Positions 36,820-45,277 of a DNA stretch of 64,000 nt are shown piece by piece. Where the stretch lies: assembly GCF_003443655.1 (NCBI RefSeq), contig NZ_CP031941.1:6399001-6463000 (forward strand), in the 5' to 3' direction. The notes under the pieces are model-generated. The model saw nothing but the letters and a program-made list of their open reading frames with translations, did no database searches and was not told the origin of the DNA. This stretch comes from Nostoc sphaeroides (GTDB lineage Bacteria; Cyanobacteriota; Cyanobacteriia; Cyanobacteriales; Nostocaceae). The translations under genes were made by a program, and so were the position numbers. Position 1 is the first letter of the stretch. Each line of letters opens with the position of its first letter.

Positions 36820-36822
36820 AAA

Positions 36823-37228
36823 GTGAAATGATATCACATAGCTTGCTTCTCGCGGAGCGAGTATAAATTCGCTTACTCGCAACCATTTTTAATTTTTAGA
36901 CTTTGGCGTGACACTTCGGCTTACCTCAGCTCTCCAATGTAGTACTTTAGCTTGGACTGCTGATGTGGGCTAGCGTAGATTGGGGTAAATTACTTAGTTC
37001 AAATGACTTTATTTTATACTTGCATAACACTTGCTTTATAGTTACTACTTTTAAGGGAGTTAAACTTTATATTCTAAAATCGACTTTACATATTCACTAT
37101 TCTTTGGAAAAACATATTAATGTGCTTCATCATTTCTTGAATTAAAATTCCTTGATAATACCCATGTAGTAACAGATTAAGTGATTGATATTAGAAAAGT
37201 AGTTGAAAAATCGAACTTGTCTAATATT
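36823..37228. other. Intergenic region, no gene seen
   Basis: AT-rich, with a GTG codon at 37181 opening the same frame as the ribbon-helix-helix gene. A CTCGCGGAGCGAG palindrome lies near 36850. Confidence 0.45.
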
Positions 37229-37381
37229 ATGAATAAAAAATGGGCTGTTAAACGACTTACAATCAATCTCACATCAGGTGAGGCTGAGAAATTGGAAAAA
37301 TATTGCTCAAGCACTGGCAGACCGGCAACCGATGTAATTCGGGAATTAATTCGCACTCTGACCACTGAAGGTGAAGAGTGA
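37229..37381 (+). CDS. Ribbon-helix-helix (CopG-like) small protein
   Basis: 50 residues from MNKKWAVKRLTINLTSGEAE; a GTG start at 37181 would add 16 residues. KRLTINLTSGEAEKLEKYC is the beta strand and first helix, and GRPATDVIRELIRTLT is the second helix of a ribbon-helix-helix DNA-binding fold. Such proteins act as dimers, often as antitoxins or plasmid-type regulators. No toxin is visible next to it, so it may be an orphan. Confidence 0.7.
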   Translation: MNKKWAVKRLTINLTSGEAEKLEKYCSSTGRPATDVIRELIRTLTTEGEE

Positions 37382-38169
37382 AAAACCTAAAAGGAAAGGA
37401 AATTACACTGGATAAAACTTAACCAAGAGAGAGAATGAAAGTTTCAATTAGCTTGATGGTAGACAAGACTTGTCAGAATAATTCATCATTAATAATTGCT
37501 AATTCATAATAGACCTGTCGGGAAATAGCGAGAAAAATCGCTGAAAACCTTGCGACACAGGAACTATAGGTATTTATCGTAAAGTTGCTTCGAGAATGAA
37601 GCATTATTTGCGTTTTGGAGTAGAGAGCGATCGCATTGCGATCGCGCCCTCTTCCCAATACCGTAGTCAATCGCCCAACCATCGAACCTCTCAAGAATAT
37701 CGAAGCCGTGTGTTTATGAACTTGTAAATCACAAAGTACTGCGATCGCATAAATTATAGCGGTTCTCGTTTACGTGAGGTAGACCCTACAACTGGTGATA
37801 CAATATCTACCGCATCTGAATGGGAAGCGCTATATTCAAATCATCACTAATAGTTTGATAAGCAACTATAAAGCGAATTTTTGCCCCAATTTTTCTTGGG
37901 CAAGTAATCCATAGATAGAGCCTCCTTTACTTCGATAAAAAAATAAATTATACCTACCATTTAGAGGACTTTTGGTTATAAATTAAATGTACATTTACAT
38001 ACCAATAAATTGTTAAAATTGATTAGAAGTCGTTTTCTGTTTGTTTTACCGTTGATTATATAGTTCTGACTTTTCACACCATCTCAAAAAGGTCATTTTG
38101 AGGGTTTCTCAAGCCCTAATTTTATCATTAGCAGGTAAAAGTCACAGAAAGTTAGAACAAAATGTCATT
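37382..38169. other. Intergenic region with a gene-end remnant
   Basis: A GCGATCGC/GCGATCGC pair lies at 37627-37646. At about 37756-37849 a frame reads NYSGSRLREVDPTTGDTIST up to a stop after SNHH, which looks like the C-terminus of a lost gene. The response-regulator frame is open from 38098, but that N-terminus is not like the family. Confidence 0.4.
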
Positions 38170-38574
38170 ATGGAACCTTCTGGAACTCTTGCTGGTTTAG
38201 ACATTCTGGTAGTTGAGGATGATGATGATACTCGCTTCTTCATTACTTCTGTGTTGGAAATGGATGGAGCAAAAGTTATAGCAGTGATATCAGCAGATGC
38301 GGCACGCAAAGTATTATCTGAATTGCAACCCGATGTTTTAATTTCTGATATCGGGTTACCTGGGGAGGATGGCTACACTCTGATCCGCAAAATTCGTGCG
38401 CTCAAACCAAACAATGGTGGACGAGTCCCGGCTATTGCTTTAACAGCCTTTGCTGATAGTGAGGATCGTATCCGTGCCTTGGAAGGTGGCTTTAACACTC
38501 ATGTATCTAAACCGATTGATCCTGAAGAACTAGTAGAGATAGTGGCTAGTTTGGTTGGTTCTTGTAATTGGTAA
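38170..38574 (+). CDS. Single-domain response regulator (CheY-like)
   Basis: 134 residues from MEPSGTLAGLDILVVEDDDD. The receiver domain fills the protein: acid pocket VVEDDDDTR, phospho-acceptor aspartate in PDVLISDIGLPGEDG (about residue 58), ALTAFA with the conserved Thr/Ala, and the KP lysine in HVSKPIDPEEL. No output domain is attached, so it probably relays phosphate or acts by protein contact. No histidine kinase is adjacent. The upstream in-frame ATG at 38098 would add 24 residues of unclear origin. Confidence 0.88.
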   Translation: MEPSGTLAGLDILVVEDDDDTRFFITSVLEMDGAKVIAVISADAARKVLSELQPDVLISDIGLPGEDGYTLIRKIRALKPNNGGRVPAIALTAFADSEDRIRALEGGFNTHVSKPIDPEELVEIVASLVGSCNW

Positions 38575-39121
38575 TTATGAAGCGCTACTGTTCAATTACT
38601 TCCTCTTACCATTTTTCCCCATTCGTGCAACCTGACTTTTCCCGTTAAGTCATGAAACAACGAAGCAGCAAGAGTTTCAGACTAGACTTTATTCTCAATA
38701 AATTAATATTACTGACAATAATTTACGAGAGAATAGGGCTTTGGGCTAGGGGTATAGTAAGCGATCGCTCAATCAAGGAGATAACGGGAAAAGTCAGTTC
38801 GTGCAACAACGCCATTTTAAGGCAGATATAGCCGTTCCAATACAACATTATATCGCCAGGTGTAGGGGCACGGCACTGCCCACAGGTGTCAACTTAACGT
38901 AAAAACCAATCTAGACAAAGCTTTAAAAGATTGCCTCGTCAAGAGTCTCCGACTGGGAATGCCCATCATTGAGGCTCCGCCTCCCGAACTCGCGGCAGAG
39001 CCGCAACGATTAGCATTTCCAGCCAGAGGCTGGAAACGAGATATAAATAATCAAGAACGCGAAGCATCTTAAAAGATTCTTCGCGTTTATGTGCAAAAAG
39101 AGTACTTAATTGATTGCCGTC
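38575..39121. other. Intergenic repeats
   Basis: No gene is seen. It contains dispersed hairpin repeats at about 38955-39040 (GGAATGCCCATCATTGAGGC; AGCCAGAGGCTGG) and a HIP1 site near 38762. Confidence 0.5.
39056..39087 (-). terminator. Terminator-like hairpin after the rubredoxin remnant
   Basis: AACGCGAAG.ATCTT pairs with AAGAT.CTTCGCGTT across a minimal loop (one mismatch). On the minus strand it lies downstream of the rubredoxin remnant and rdgB. Confidence 0.6.
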
Positions 39122-39268
39122 TTAAGCTGCAACTTTTTCCTCAAATGGTTTAAAAGTTTTTTTGCTAGCACCGCAAATCGGACACTTCCAGTCATCAGGA
39201 ATTTCTTCAAAAGGTGTACTAGGTGCAATTCCCGAATCAGGATCGCCAGCAACCGGATCGTAAATCGT
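39122..39268 (-). pseudogene. Rubredoxin remnant lacking the first iron-binding half
   Basis: The minus-strand frame reads [20 protein letters not shown], then [19 protein letters not shown] and a tail to a stop at 39122. YDP..GDPDSGI.P.T.FE.IP.DW.CP.CGA.K is the second half of a rubredoxin. The expected N-terminal CXXCG loop is gone: just upstream is a stop codon and then the heptamer tract at the end of rdgB. Two of the four iron ligands are missing, so it cannot hold the iron site. Confidence 0.85.
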
Positions 39269-39305
39269 ATGGAAGTCTCAACCCAACAATGGGAAACGCT
39301 AATTC

Positions 39306-39884
39306 CTAACTCCTAACTCTCTCTAGCTGCGGAAGTAAAGCTGTAAAAGCCTTGCCTCGATGGCTAATTGACCCCTTCAATTCTCGTGTCATCTCAGCAA
39401 AGGTCAATTGCAACTCTTTGACATAAAAAATTGGATCGTAGCCGAAACCACCATCACCACGCGGCGCATGGAGAATTTCGCCACGACAAATACCTTCAGA
39501 TTCTAATACGATCGCACCATCAGGACGAGCGATCGCTACTGCACAAACAAATTGAGCTTGTCGATTGACTTCGTTATCTAATTCTCTCAATATCCTAGCA
39601 ATGCGTTCTGAGTCGGTTTTAGCGTAACGTGCAGAATAAACCCCTGGTGCGCCATTTAAGGCATCTACTTGCAAACCCGAATCATCAGCAATTGCCCAGT
39701 TTCCTGTAGCTTTAGCAATTTGTGAGGCTTTTAGACAAGCGTTGGCGGCAAAGGTTTCGCCCGTTTCTTCAATTTCCAATTCTTCAGGTTTAAGGGTTAA
39801 TTCCCAACCAGAATTTTCCAGATAAGCTTGCATTTCCCGCAACTTACCTGGATTTCCTGTAGCTACTACGAGTAATTTGGTCAT
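39306..39884 (-). CDS. rdgB: XTP/dITP diphosphatase (non-canonical purine NTPase)
   Basis: 192 residues. It cleans the nucleotide pool by hydrolysing dITP/XTP to monophosphates. ATGNPGKLREMQAYL is the N-terminal substrate loop; ETFAANACLKA, AIADDSGLQVDALNGAPGVYSARYA, GFGYDPIF and SHRGKAF are family signatures. The last residues ERVRS and the stop are read from a TTAGGAG heptamer tract, so the native C-terminus may have been replaced. Active-site residues are all present. Confidence 0.94.
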   Translation of the reverse strand: MTKLLVVATGNPGKLREMQAYLENSGWELTLKPEELEIEETGETFAANACLKASQIAKATGNWAIADDSGLQVDALNGAPGVYSARYAKTDSERIARILRELDNEVNRQAQFVCAVAIARPDGAIVLESEGICRGEILHAPRGDGGFGYDPIFYVKELQLTFAEMTRELKGSISHRGKAFTALLPQLERVRS

Positions 39885-39985
39885 TAGTCATTGGTCATTG
39901 GTCACTTGTACTGAGCGTAGTCGAAGTATTGGTCATTAGTCATTGATCATTTACCAAGGACAAAGGACTAATGACTAATGACTAA
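39883..39985. repeat. Heptamer repeat cluster between rdgB and the mutase gene
   Basis: Many ATTGGTC/ATTAGTC/AATGACT units interrupted by a CTGAGCGTAGTCGAAG dispersed motif. Confidence 0.75.
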
Positions 39986-39995
39986 CTAATTAATT

Positions 39996-41432
39996 TTACT
40001 CCGCCCAGTGTTTCGCCCAAGCAAGAGTTTGATGGACTTGCTCAATTGTCGGGGCTTCGCAGTACAAGCGTAAAACTGGCTCAGTACCGCTAAACCGAAT
40101 CATTAACCAGCTTTTATCAGCGAGGCGATATTTGTAGCCGTCGATTGTTTGGCAATCAATCACTGCTAAAGAGGCAATTTCTGTTAGGGGTTGAGTTTGC
40201 AGTTGTTGCAAAAGACGCGATCGCACTTCCATACTTGCTAAGGGTAAATCAATGCGATCGTACGCTGAGGTAAACCCTGTTTGTTTCTGCAAGTAGCGAT
40301 AATACTCACCTAAATCCAAACCAGATTCTACAATCGCTTCTAAGACGTACAATGCTGACAGCAGTGCATCGCGTTCGGGAATATGACTACCATAGCCAAT
40401 TCCCCCCGACTCTTCGCCACCCAGCAACACTTTTGCTGCTAACATTCTGTCAGCGATGTATTTATAACCAACTGCTGTCTCAAAAACTGACAGGTTATGT
40501 AGTGCTGCCACCAGGGGCATTAAGTCGGAACCACTAACAGTTTTGACTATTTCACCACTAAAGCCACGCCGTAGGGTTAAGTGGTCGATTAATATGGGGA
40601 TTAAGACTTGAGAACTCAAGAAGTTGGCTTCCCCGTCTACAGCTGCAATGCGATCGCAGTCTCCATCAAATACCAACCCCACCGTTAAACCTGATTTATC
40701 TGTTTCTCGGTGAGCTTTGATGACTTCAAATAGCTTTGAAAGGTATTTAGGCAAGGGTTCCGGCGCACCACCACCAAATAGAGGATCACGATTGCTGTTG
40801 ATTTCTTTGACTTGATTCCCTAGTAGTCTCGCCAATCCGCCAGCTGCCGCACCATGCATAACATCGGCAAATAATGTTAATTTGCCAGAGGCGATCGCTT
40901 CTCGAATTTTGGCAATATCAACTTTACCTTCTAGTGCTTCTGTATAACTCGGCCAAGGATCAAATTTCTCTTGCTTCCCTGGAGTACCACTAGCAGCTAC
41001 TCCAACCGATAACTGCGCTTCGATCTCTTTTGTGACTTCTGGCGGCACCGAACCACCAAAACAACCCTTGACTTTTAACCCCAAATATTTACCAGGATTA
41101 TGGCTAGCTGTAATTACCAGCGCCCCTAAAGCATTGAGTTGTTTTGCTGCCCAACTATAAGCTGGGGTTGGGGCAAAGCTTTCGCTCAGTAGCACATCAA
41201 ATCCGACAGATGTGACAGTATCAGCAACAGCACGAGCAAAATCTTCGGCCATGAATCGGCGATCGTAACCGACAATTATTGTCCGGCTACCCACCGTAGA
41301 AAAATATGTATCATATAATACTTTAGCTGCAACTGGCGCGACCAGGGCTAGGCGTTCAAAGGTGAACTCATCACCAATAACGCCCCGCCAGCCGTCTGTG
41401 CCAAACTTGATTGAGTTAGCTACAACTGGCAT
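39996..41432 (-). CDS. Phosphoglucomutase/phosphomannomutase family protein
   Basis: 478 residues of the alpha-D-phosphohexomutase superfamily. FGTDGWRGVIGDEFTFERL is the conserved start, VITASHNPGKYLGLKVKG the phosphoserine loop, LVFDGDCDRIAAVD the metal loop, LLGGEESGGIGYGSHIPERDAL the sugar-binding loop and MIRFSGTEPVLRLYCEAP the phosphate-binding loop. All four active-site elements are intact, unlike the frameshifted glmM in the same window. The preferred sugar (glucose, mannose or glucosamine) is not certain from sequence. Confidence 0.9.
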   Translation of the reverse strand: MPVVANSIKFGTDGWRGVIGDEFTFERLALVAPVAAKVLYDTYFSTVGSRTIIVGYDRRFMAEDFARAVADTVTSVGFDVLLSESFAPTPAYSWAAKQLNALGALVITASHNPGKYLGLKVKGCFGGSVPPEVTKEIEAQLSVGVAASGTPGKQEKFDPWPSYTEALEGKVDIAKIREAIASGKLTLFADVMHGAAAGGLARLLGNQVKEINSNRDPLFGGGAPEPLPKYLSKLFEVIKAHRETDKSGLTVGLVFDGDCDRIAAVDGEANFLSSQVLIPILIDHLTLRRGFSGEIVKTVSGSDLMPLVAALHNLSVFETAVGYKYIADRMLAAKVLLGGEESGGIGYGSHIPERDALLSALYVLEAIVESGLDLGEYYRYLQKQTGFTSAYDRIDLPLASMEVRSRLLQQLQTQPLTEIASLAVIDCQTIDGYKYRLADKSWLMIRFSGTEPVLRLYCEAPTIEQVHQTLAWAKHWAE

Positions 41433-42156
41433 CTAGGTATCCTAACTGTCTACTTGAGGATTTTAGCATTTTTACAGTGGACAAAGTAAAAAAAGAATCT
41501 AGTAAAAATATGTACCAATAATATTTAACAATAAATTGGGCAAATTTGTGTATTGTAGAAGTGCGATCGTCCCGGAATTCTGTCACTAATGCAGACATTG
41601 TTAGTCAATGCAATGGCATTGTTAGCCAAAACAATCGCATTATTCAGTCAGCACAATTCGCAATTCGCTTTTTCGCCCATTCGCAATTAAAGCCCCAGGA
41701 TTTATCCTGGGGCTTGAACCCTGCATTGTTTAAAATTTATCTATCCATAAATAAATTTAGGGGCTTGTACCATCAAGGAATAATTGGTCAATGCAATTAC
41801 TAAGTAAATCGGTACAATAAAACCAAACTAGGTAAAAAGATTAACTAGATAAAACCCTCTCCCTCCTGCCTTCTCAAACTATAAATATTTCCGCAGACTT
41901 ACTTAAATCACAAGTTATTCATAAGTTATATTACTCAATTAAAATCCAGTTCTGTCCCAGATTTATAGTTTTTGAAATGACGAATTATTAGAGGAGTATC
42001 CCGCTTTTTAGAGTAAAGCAAAAGTACTAATCATCAAACACTGCACTTTAGCAGGATTAGGATTGTATTCTCTAGCAGCGAAATAAAAACTGTGATGCAC
42101 CCTAATTATTAGCGTCATATTTGAAGAAACTTTAATAGTTAGAGGAAAATACAGTT
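41433..42156. other. Intergenic region with direct repeats
   Basis: No gene is supported. Short imperfect direct repeats (CATTGTTAG..AA) occur near 41598-41640, and there is a perfect hairpin (separate entry). A ribosome-binding-like AGAGGAAA precedes the next gene. Confidence 0.5.
41690..41715. terminator. Perfect hairpin, possible terminator
   Basis: AAGCCCCAGGA/TCCTGGGGCTT, an 11-bp stem with a 4-nt loop, in a long gap. The minus-strand side is followed by TAATT only. Confidence 0.5.
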
Positions 42157-42846
42157 ATGGTTACGAACGCCTACAGTTACAACGGAAATCTTAGTGATTT
42201 TACAACTGCAATTCAGAGCAGGTGGGATGAAGGATACGACTTAGTTGATGTTGAATACGGCAATGGTACTTGGTTTGGGGTTTTTCAAGACACACCAAGT
42301 AATAGTGCTTATAGCTACAGAAGTAATTTGGGTGATTTTACAACTGCGATTCAGGACAGGTACAATGAAGGTTATGACTTAGTTGATGTTGACTATGGCA
42401 ATGGTACTTGGTTTGGGGTTTTTCAAGACAAACCAGGTGGTAACGCTTATAACTACACAAGTAATTTGGGTGATTTTACAACTGCGATTCAGGGCAGGTA
42501 CAATGAAGGTTATGACTTAGTTGATGTTGAATACGGCAATGGAACTTGGTTTGGGACTTTTCAAGACAAACCAGGTGGTAACGCTTATAACTACACAAGT
42601 AGTTTTGGTGATTTAACAACTGCTATTCAGGACAGGTGGAATCAAGGATACGACTTAGTTGATGTTGAATACGGCAATGGTACTTGGTTTGGGATTTTTC
42701 AAGACACACCAGGTACTAGTGCTTATAACTATGCAAGTAATCTTAGTGATTTTACAGATGCTATTCAGAGCAGGTGGGATCAAGGATACGACTTAGTTAA
42801 TGTAGGATACGGCAATGGTACTTGGTTTGGGGTTTTTGAGCAGTAA
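42157..42846 (+). CDS. Protein of five tandem 46-residue repeats
   Basis: 229 residues built of five copies of a 46-residue (138-bp) unit: AYSY..NLGDFTTAIQ.RW.EGYDLVDVEYGNGTWFGVFQD.P. There is no signal peptide. The W.EGYD(L/I)..V.YGNG.W core resembles the repeat of the DUF7477 type from memory, which I cannot verify. The conserved aromatic residues and GNGTWFG suggest small beta-rich modules, perhaps ligand-binding. A good ribosome-binding site (AGAGGAAA) lies upstream. The gene stands alone. Confidence 0.75.
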   Translation: MVTNAYSYNGNLSDFTTAIQSRWDEGYDLVDVEYGNGTWFGVFQDTPSNSAYSYRSNLGDFTTAIQDRYNEGYDLVDVDYGNGTWFGVFQDKPGGNAYNYTSNLGDFTTAIQGRYNEGYDLVDVEYGNGTWFGTFQDKPGGNAYNYTSSFGDLTTAIQDRWNQGYDLVDVEYGNGTWFGIFQDTPGTSAYNYASNLSDFTDAIQSRWDQGYDLVNVGYGNGTWFGVFEQ

Positions 42847-42889
42847 ATAGCTTTAGTTTTGTATTACACAGTGATATTTACAGCAGTTT

Positions 42890-43030
42890 TCAATTGAACG
42901 AGATAGCTCCTGCTACTAGCGCTAAAATCGCTATGGTGATGATATCGGTGAGTAAGTGCCATCTCGTTCTTTCCGCTCTTGGATCTTTTGCTTGTGTAAA
43001 ATATTCCTGAAATTTACTAGTATGTTGACT
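42890..43030 (-). pseudogene. ISAs1-family transposase N-terminal remnant
   Basis: The minus-strand frame reads KFQEYFTQAKDPRAERTRWH, then LLTDIITIAILALVAGA and a stop at 42890. The pattern (YF....DPR..R.R.HLL.DI..IAI.A...GA) is the N-terminal segment associated with ISAs1-type DDE transposases. There is no ATG and no catalytic domain, so it is a short fossil between two plus-strand genes. Confidence 0.65.
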
Positions 43031-43102
43031 ACTTCGCTATGCAAGACCAGTATTTCCGGTAAAATCAAATTCTGAGGACTGTGGATTTAGGAGAAATTTG
43101 GG

Positions 43103-43849
43103 GTGCCTACACTTGGCGTTAACATTGACCACATCGCCACCATCCGGCAAGCACGGCGGACAGTGGAACCTGACCCTGTGGCGGCGGCGGTGCTGGCAGA
43201 ATTAGGGGGTGCAGATGGGATTACGGTGCATCTGCGGGAAGATCGGCGGCATATCCAAGATCGGGATGTGCGGATATTGCGAGAAACAGTGCGATCGCAT
43301 CTTAATTTAGAAATGGCCGCTACAGATGAAATGCTAGCGATCGCTCTCGATATCAAACCAGATTATGTAACTTTAGTCCCCGAAAAGCGCGAAGAAGTCA
43401 CAACAGAAGGCGGATTAGATATTACCCTACAAATTGCTAGAATAGGTGAGATAGTCGATAAATTGCAAAGCGCTAACATTCCAGTTAGTTTATTTATCGA
43501 CGCAGACACATCACAAATCGAAGCATCTGTCAAGGTGCAGGCGCGATTTATTGAATTGCACACCGGACAATATGCTGAGGCTAAGGATGAAACAAATCGC
43601 CAGCGAGAATTAGCCATATTAGCTAAAGGGTGTGAACAAGCGATTCAAGCTGGATTGCGGGTTAACGCCGGTCATGGACTCACCTACTGGAACGTCTATC
43701 CGGTGGCTGCGCTTCCAGGTATGGAAGAACTGAACATCGGTCATACCATCATCAGTCGGGCAGCATTAGTAGGTATAGAAAGGGCAGTCCGCGAGATGAA
43801 GCAAGCTATCACAGGGAGTAGGGAATTGGGAATGGGGAATGGGCATTAG
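43103..43849 (+). CDS. pdxJ: Pyridoxine 5'-phosphate synthase
   Basis: 248 residues starting with GTG; AGGAGAAA is correctly placed upstream. PdxJ condenses 1-deoxy-D-xylulose-5-phosphate with aminoacetone phosphate to give pyridoxine phosphate. [69 protein letters not shown] and [12 protein letters not shown] cover the catalytic barrel. The last roughly 13 residues (after KQAIT) come from a GGGAATGGGGAATGGG-type repeat, so the C-terminus is repeat-derived. Confidence 0.96.
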   Translation: MPTLGVNIDHIATIRQARRTVEPDPVAAAVLAELGGADGITVHLREDRRHIQDRDVRILRETVRSHLNLEMAATDEMLAIALDIKPDYVTLVPEKREEVTTEGGLDITLQIARIGEIVDKLQSANIPVSLFIDADTSQIEASVKVQARFIELHTGQYAEAKDETNRQRELAILAKGCEQAIQAGLRVNAGHGLTYWNVYPVAALPGMEELNIGHTIISRAALVGIERAVREMKQAITGSRELGMGNGH

Positions 43850-43905
43850 GAATTAGTTATTTTTTCTTGCTTCCCCTGCTCCCCACTCCCCACTCCCCTA
43901 TAACT
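43850..43905. repeat. CCCCACTCCC repeat after pdxJ
   Basis: A GGGAATGGGGAATGGGCATT run at the pdxJ end faces CCCCTGCTCCCCACTCCCC, forming a hairpin of a repeat family also found inside mutS. Confidence 0.7.
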
Positions 43906-43974
43906 AAAAGAGGGGTTGTCTACTGCGAAATCTAGAAATTGAGAGCAAATAGCAAATCTTCAGCAAAAACTTCT

Positions 43975-44694
43975 ATGAGCGCAACACAGTCTAACAACCT
44001 GCCGCTTTGGGTACAGGATAGAGATAAGGTGATAGCAGAAAGCACTGATGTTGAGTGGCGCTATGAGACACCGCCTGATTATTCCCGTTCAAATGAGAAT
44101 CTCGCTCAAGAAAGTACCTATAATCACCTTGAAGGTACACTAGAAGCGATCGTGCAAAACTTGGTGCGAACCTTCGAGATGGAGGTATCCTTTAAAGCTA
44201 ACCCGCAACAGTGGTTATCTATTGTGAATGACAAGTTTCGTGTGAGTACCAATGGCGGAGTCGAGTACACAGCAGCAGATTTATCAGCCCAAGGTACTTA
44301 CAATTTATTTATGGCTGATTCAGAACACTACAAGGCTTCAGAAGAAAGCTTTGAATCATCCGCAAAAGTCTTCCACACAACATTTCCCCAAGGATTTCCT
44401 TGGGAAGTGCTGGAAGTTTTCTCAGGGCCACCAAATGTCACATTCAAATGGCGGCATTGGGGACATTTTAAAGGAGAATACAAAGGCCATGCACCTACTG
44501 GAGAGACAGTAGAAATTATCGGCATGAGCATTGCAAAAGTTACCGATGACTTGAAGGTTATTTCCTTGGAACACTACTTCGACAATAATCTGTTCTTGGA
44601 AAAGCTAACATCTGGTGGCAAACAGATAAATGCCCAAAAGCAGGGAAGTGCTTGTCCGTTCAGTTCTTGGTTCAAGAAATCCCACAAGAGTTAG
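43975..44694 (+). CDS. SnoaL-like/NTF2-fold protein
   Basis: 239 residues from MSATQSNNLPLWVQDRDKVI. The middle and C-terminal parts (TLEAIVQNLVRTFEMEVSFKANP..., WEVLEVFSGPPNVTFKWRHWGHFKG, GETVEIIGMSIAKVTDDLKVISLEHYFD) match the SnoaL-like polyketide-cyclase/NTF2 cone fold, where K.RHWG and H.FD line the pocket. It ends with a basic tail. It may bind or isomerise a small hydrophobic substrate. The frame opens earlier at a TTG (43939), but the ATG is preferred. Confidence 0.75.
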   Translation: MSATQSNNLPLWVQDRDKVIAESTDVEWRYETPPDYSRSNENLAQESTYNHLEGTLEAIVQNLVRTFEMEVSFKANPQQWLSIVNDKFRVSTNGGVEYTAADLSAQGTYNLFMADSEHYKASEESFESSAKVFHTTFPQGFPWEVLEVFSGPPNVTFKWRHWGHFKGEYKGHAPTGETVEIIGMSIAKVTDDLKVISLEHYFDNNLFLEKLTSGGKQINAQKQGSACPFSSWFKKSHKS

Positions 44695-44760
44695 TTTTTA
44701 GGGGTACAGAGTGCAGCACTGTGCCCTTAAATTATTCACATAGCAAACCAAAGGATGAAA

Positions 44761-45090
44761 ATGCAAACATATTATTACGTTTTGGCTAGTAAAAAATTTC
44801 TTCTCGAAGAAGAACCGACACACGAAGTTCTCAAAGAACGCACCCGCCACTACCACGAACAAGAAAAGCAAATAGATTTTTGGTTGGTTCCGCAACCAGC
44901 TTTCTTGGAAACACCGCAATTTAAAGAGCTAAAGGCGAAGTGTCCCCAACCAGCAGTAGCAATTATTTCTACCAATCCGCAATTTATTACTTGGTTAAAA
45001 CTGCGTTTAGAGTACGTCATCACTGGTGAATTCCAAGCTCCTTCTGAGACAATACCCGATGCATTGGCATCGCTTGCTACTGTTTCCTAA
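44761..45090 (+). CDS. ycf54: Ycf54 (Mg-protoporphyrin monomethyl ester cyclase accessory protein)
   Basis: 109 residues from MQTYYYVLASKKFLLEEEPT; an in-frame ATG lies 6 bp upstream. FLLEEEP..EVLKER.R.Y.E..K.IDFWLV..P.FL and CPQPAVAIISTNPQFITWLKLRL are typical of Ycf54. It is needed for a stable oxidative cyclase complex that makes protochlorophyllide's fifth ring. Loss blocks chlorophyll synthesis in other cyanobacteria and plastids. Confidence 0.93.
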   Translation: MQTYYYVLASKKFLLEEEPTHEVLKERTRHYHEQEKQIDFWLVPQPAFLETPQFKELKAKCPQPAVAIISTNPQFITWLKLRLEYVITGEFQAPSETIPDALASLATVS

Positions 45091-45277
45091 TCTGGCTATG
45101 GGGCATTGGGTTATTCTCGTTATCTCATTGTCCCTTTGCCTTCCTCATCACCCATTCGCTTGATTAAGTTGATAAATGTAGTTTCTTGCTGACAGCATCA
45201 AGAGTAATTGCTGCATACTGTTTAGGGGTGAGGATGCCCGGATAACCCCTCATGGGTAGACGTGCAATGTAATGTCT

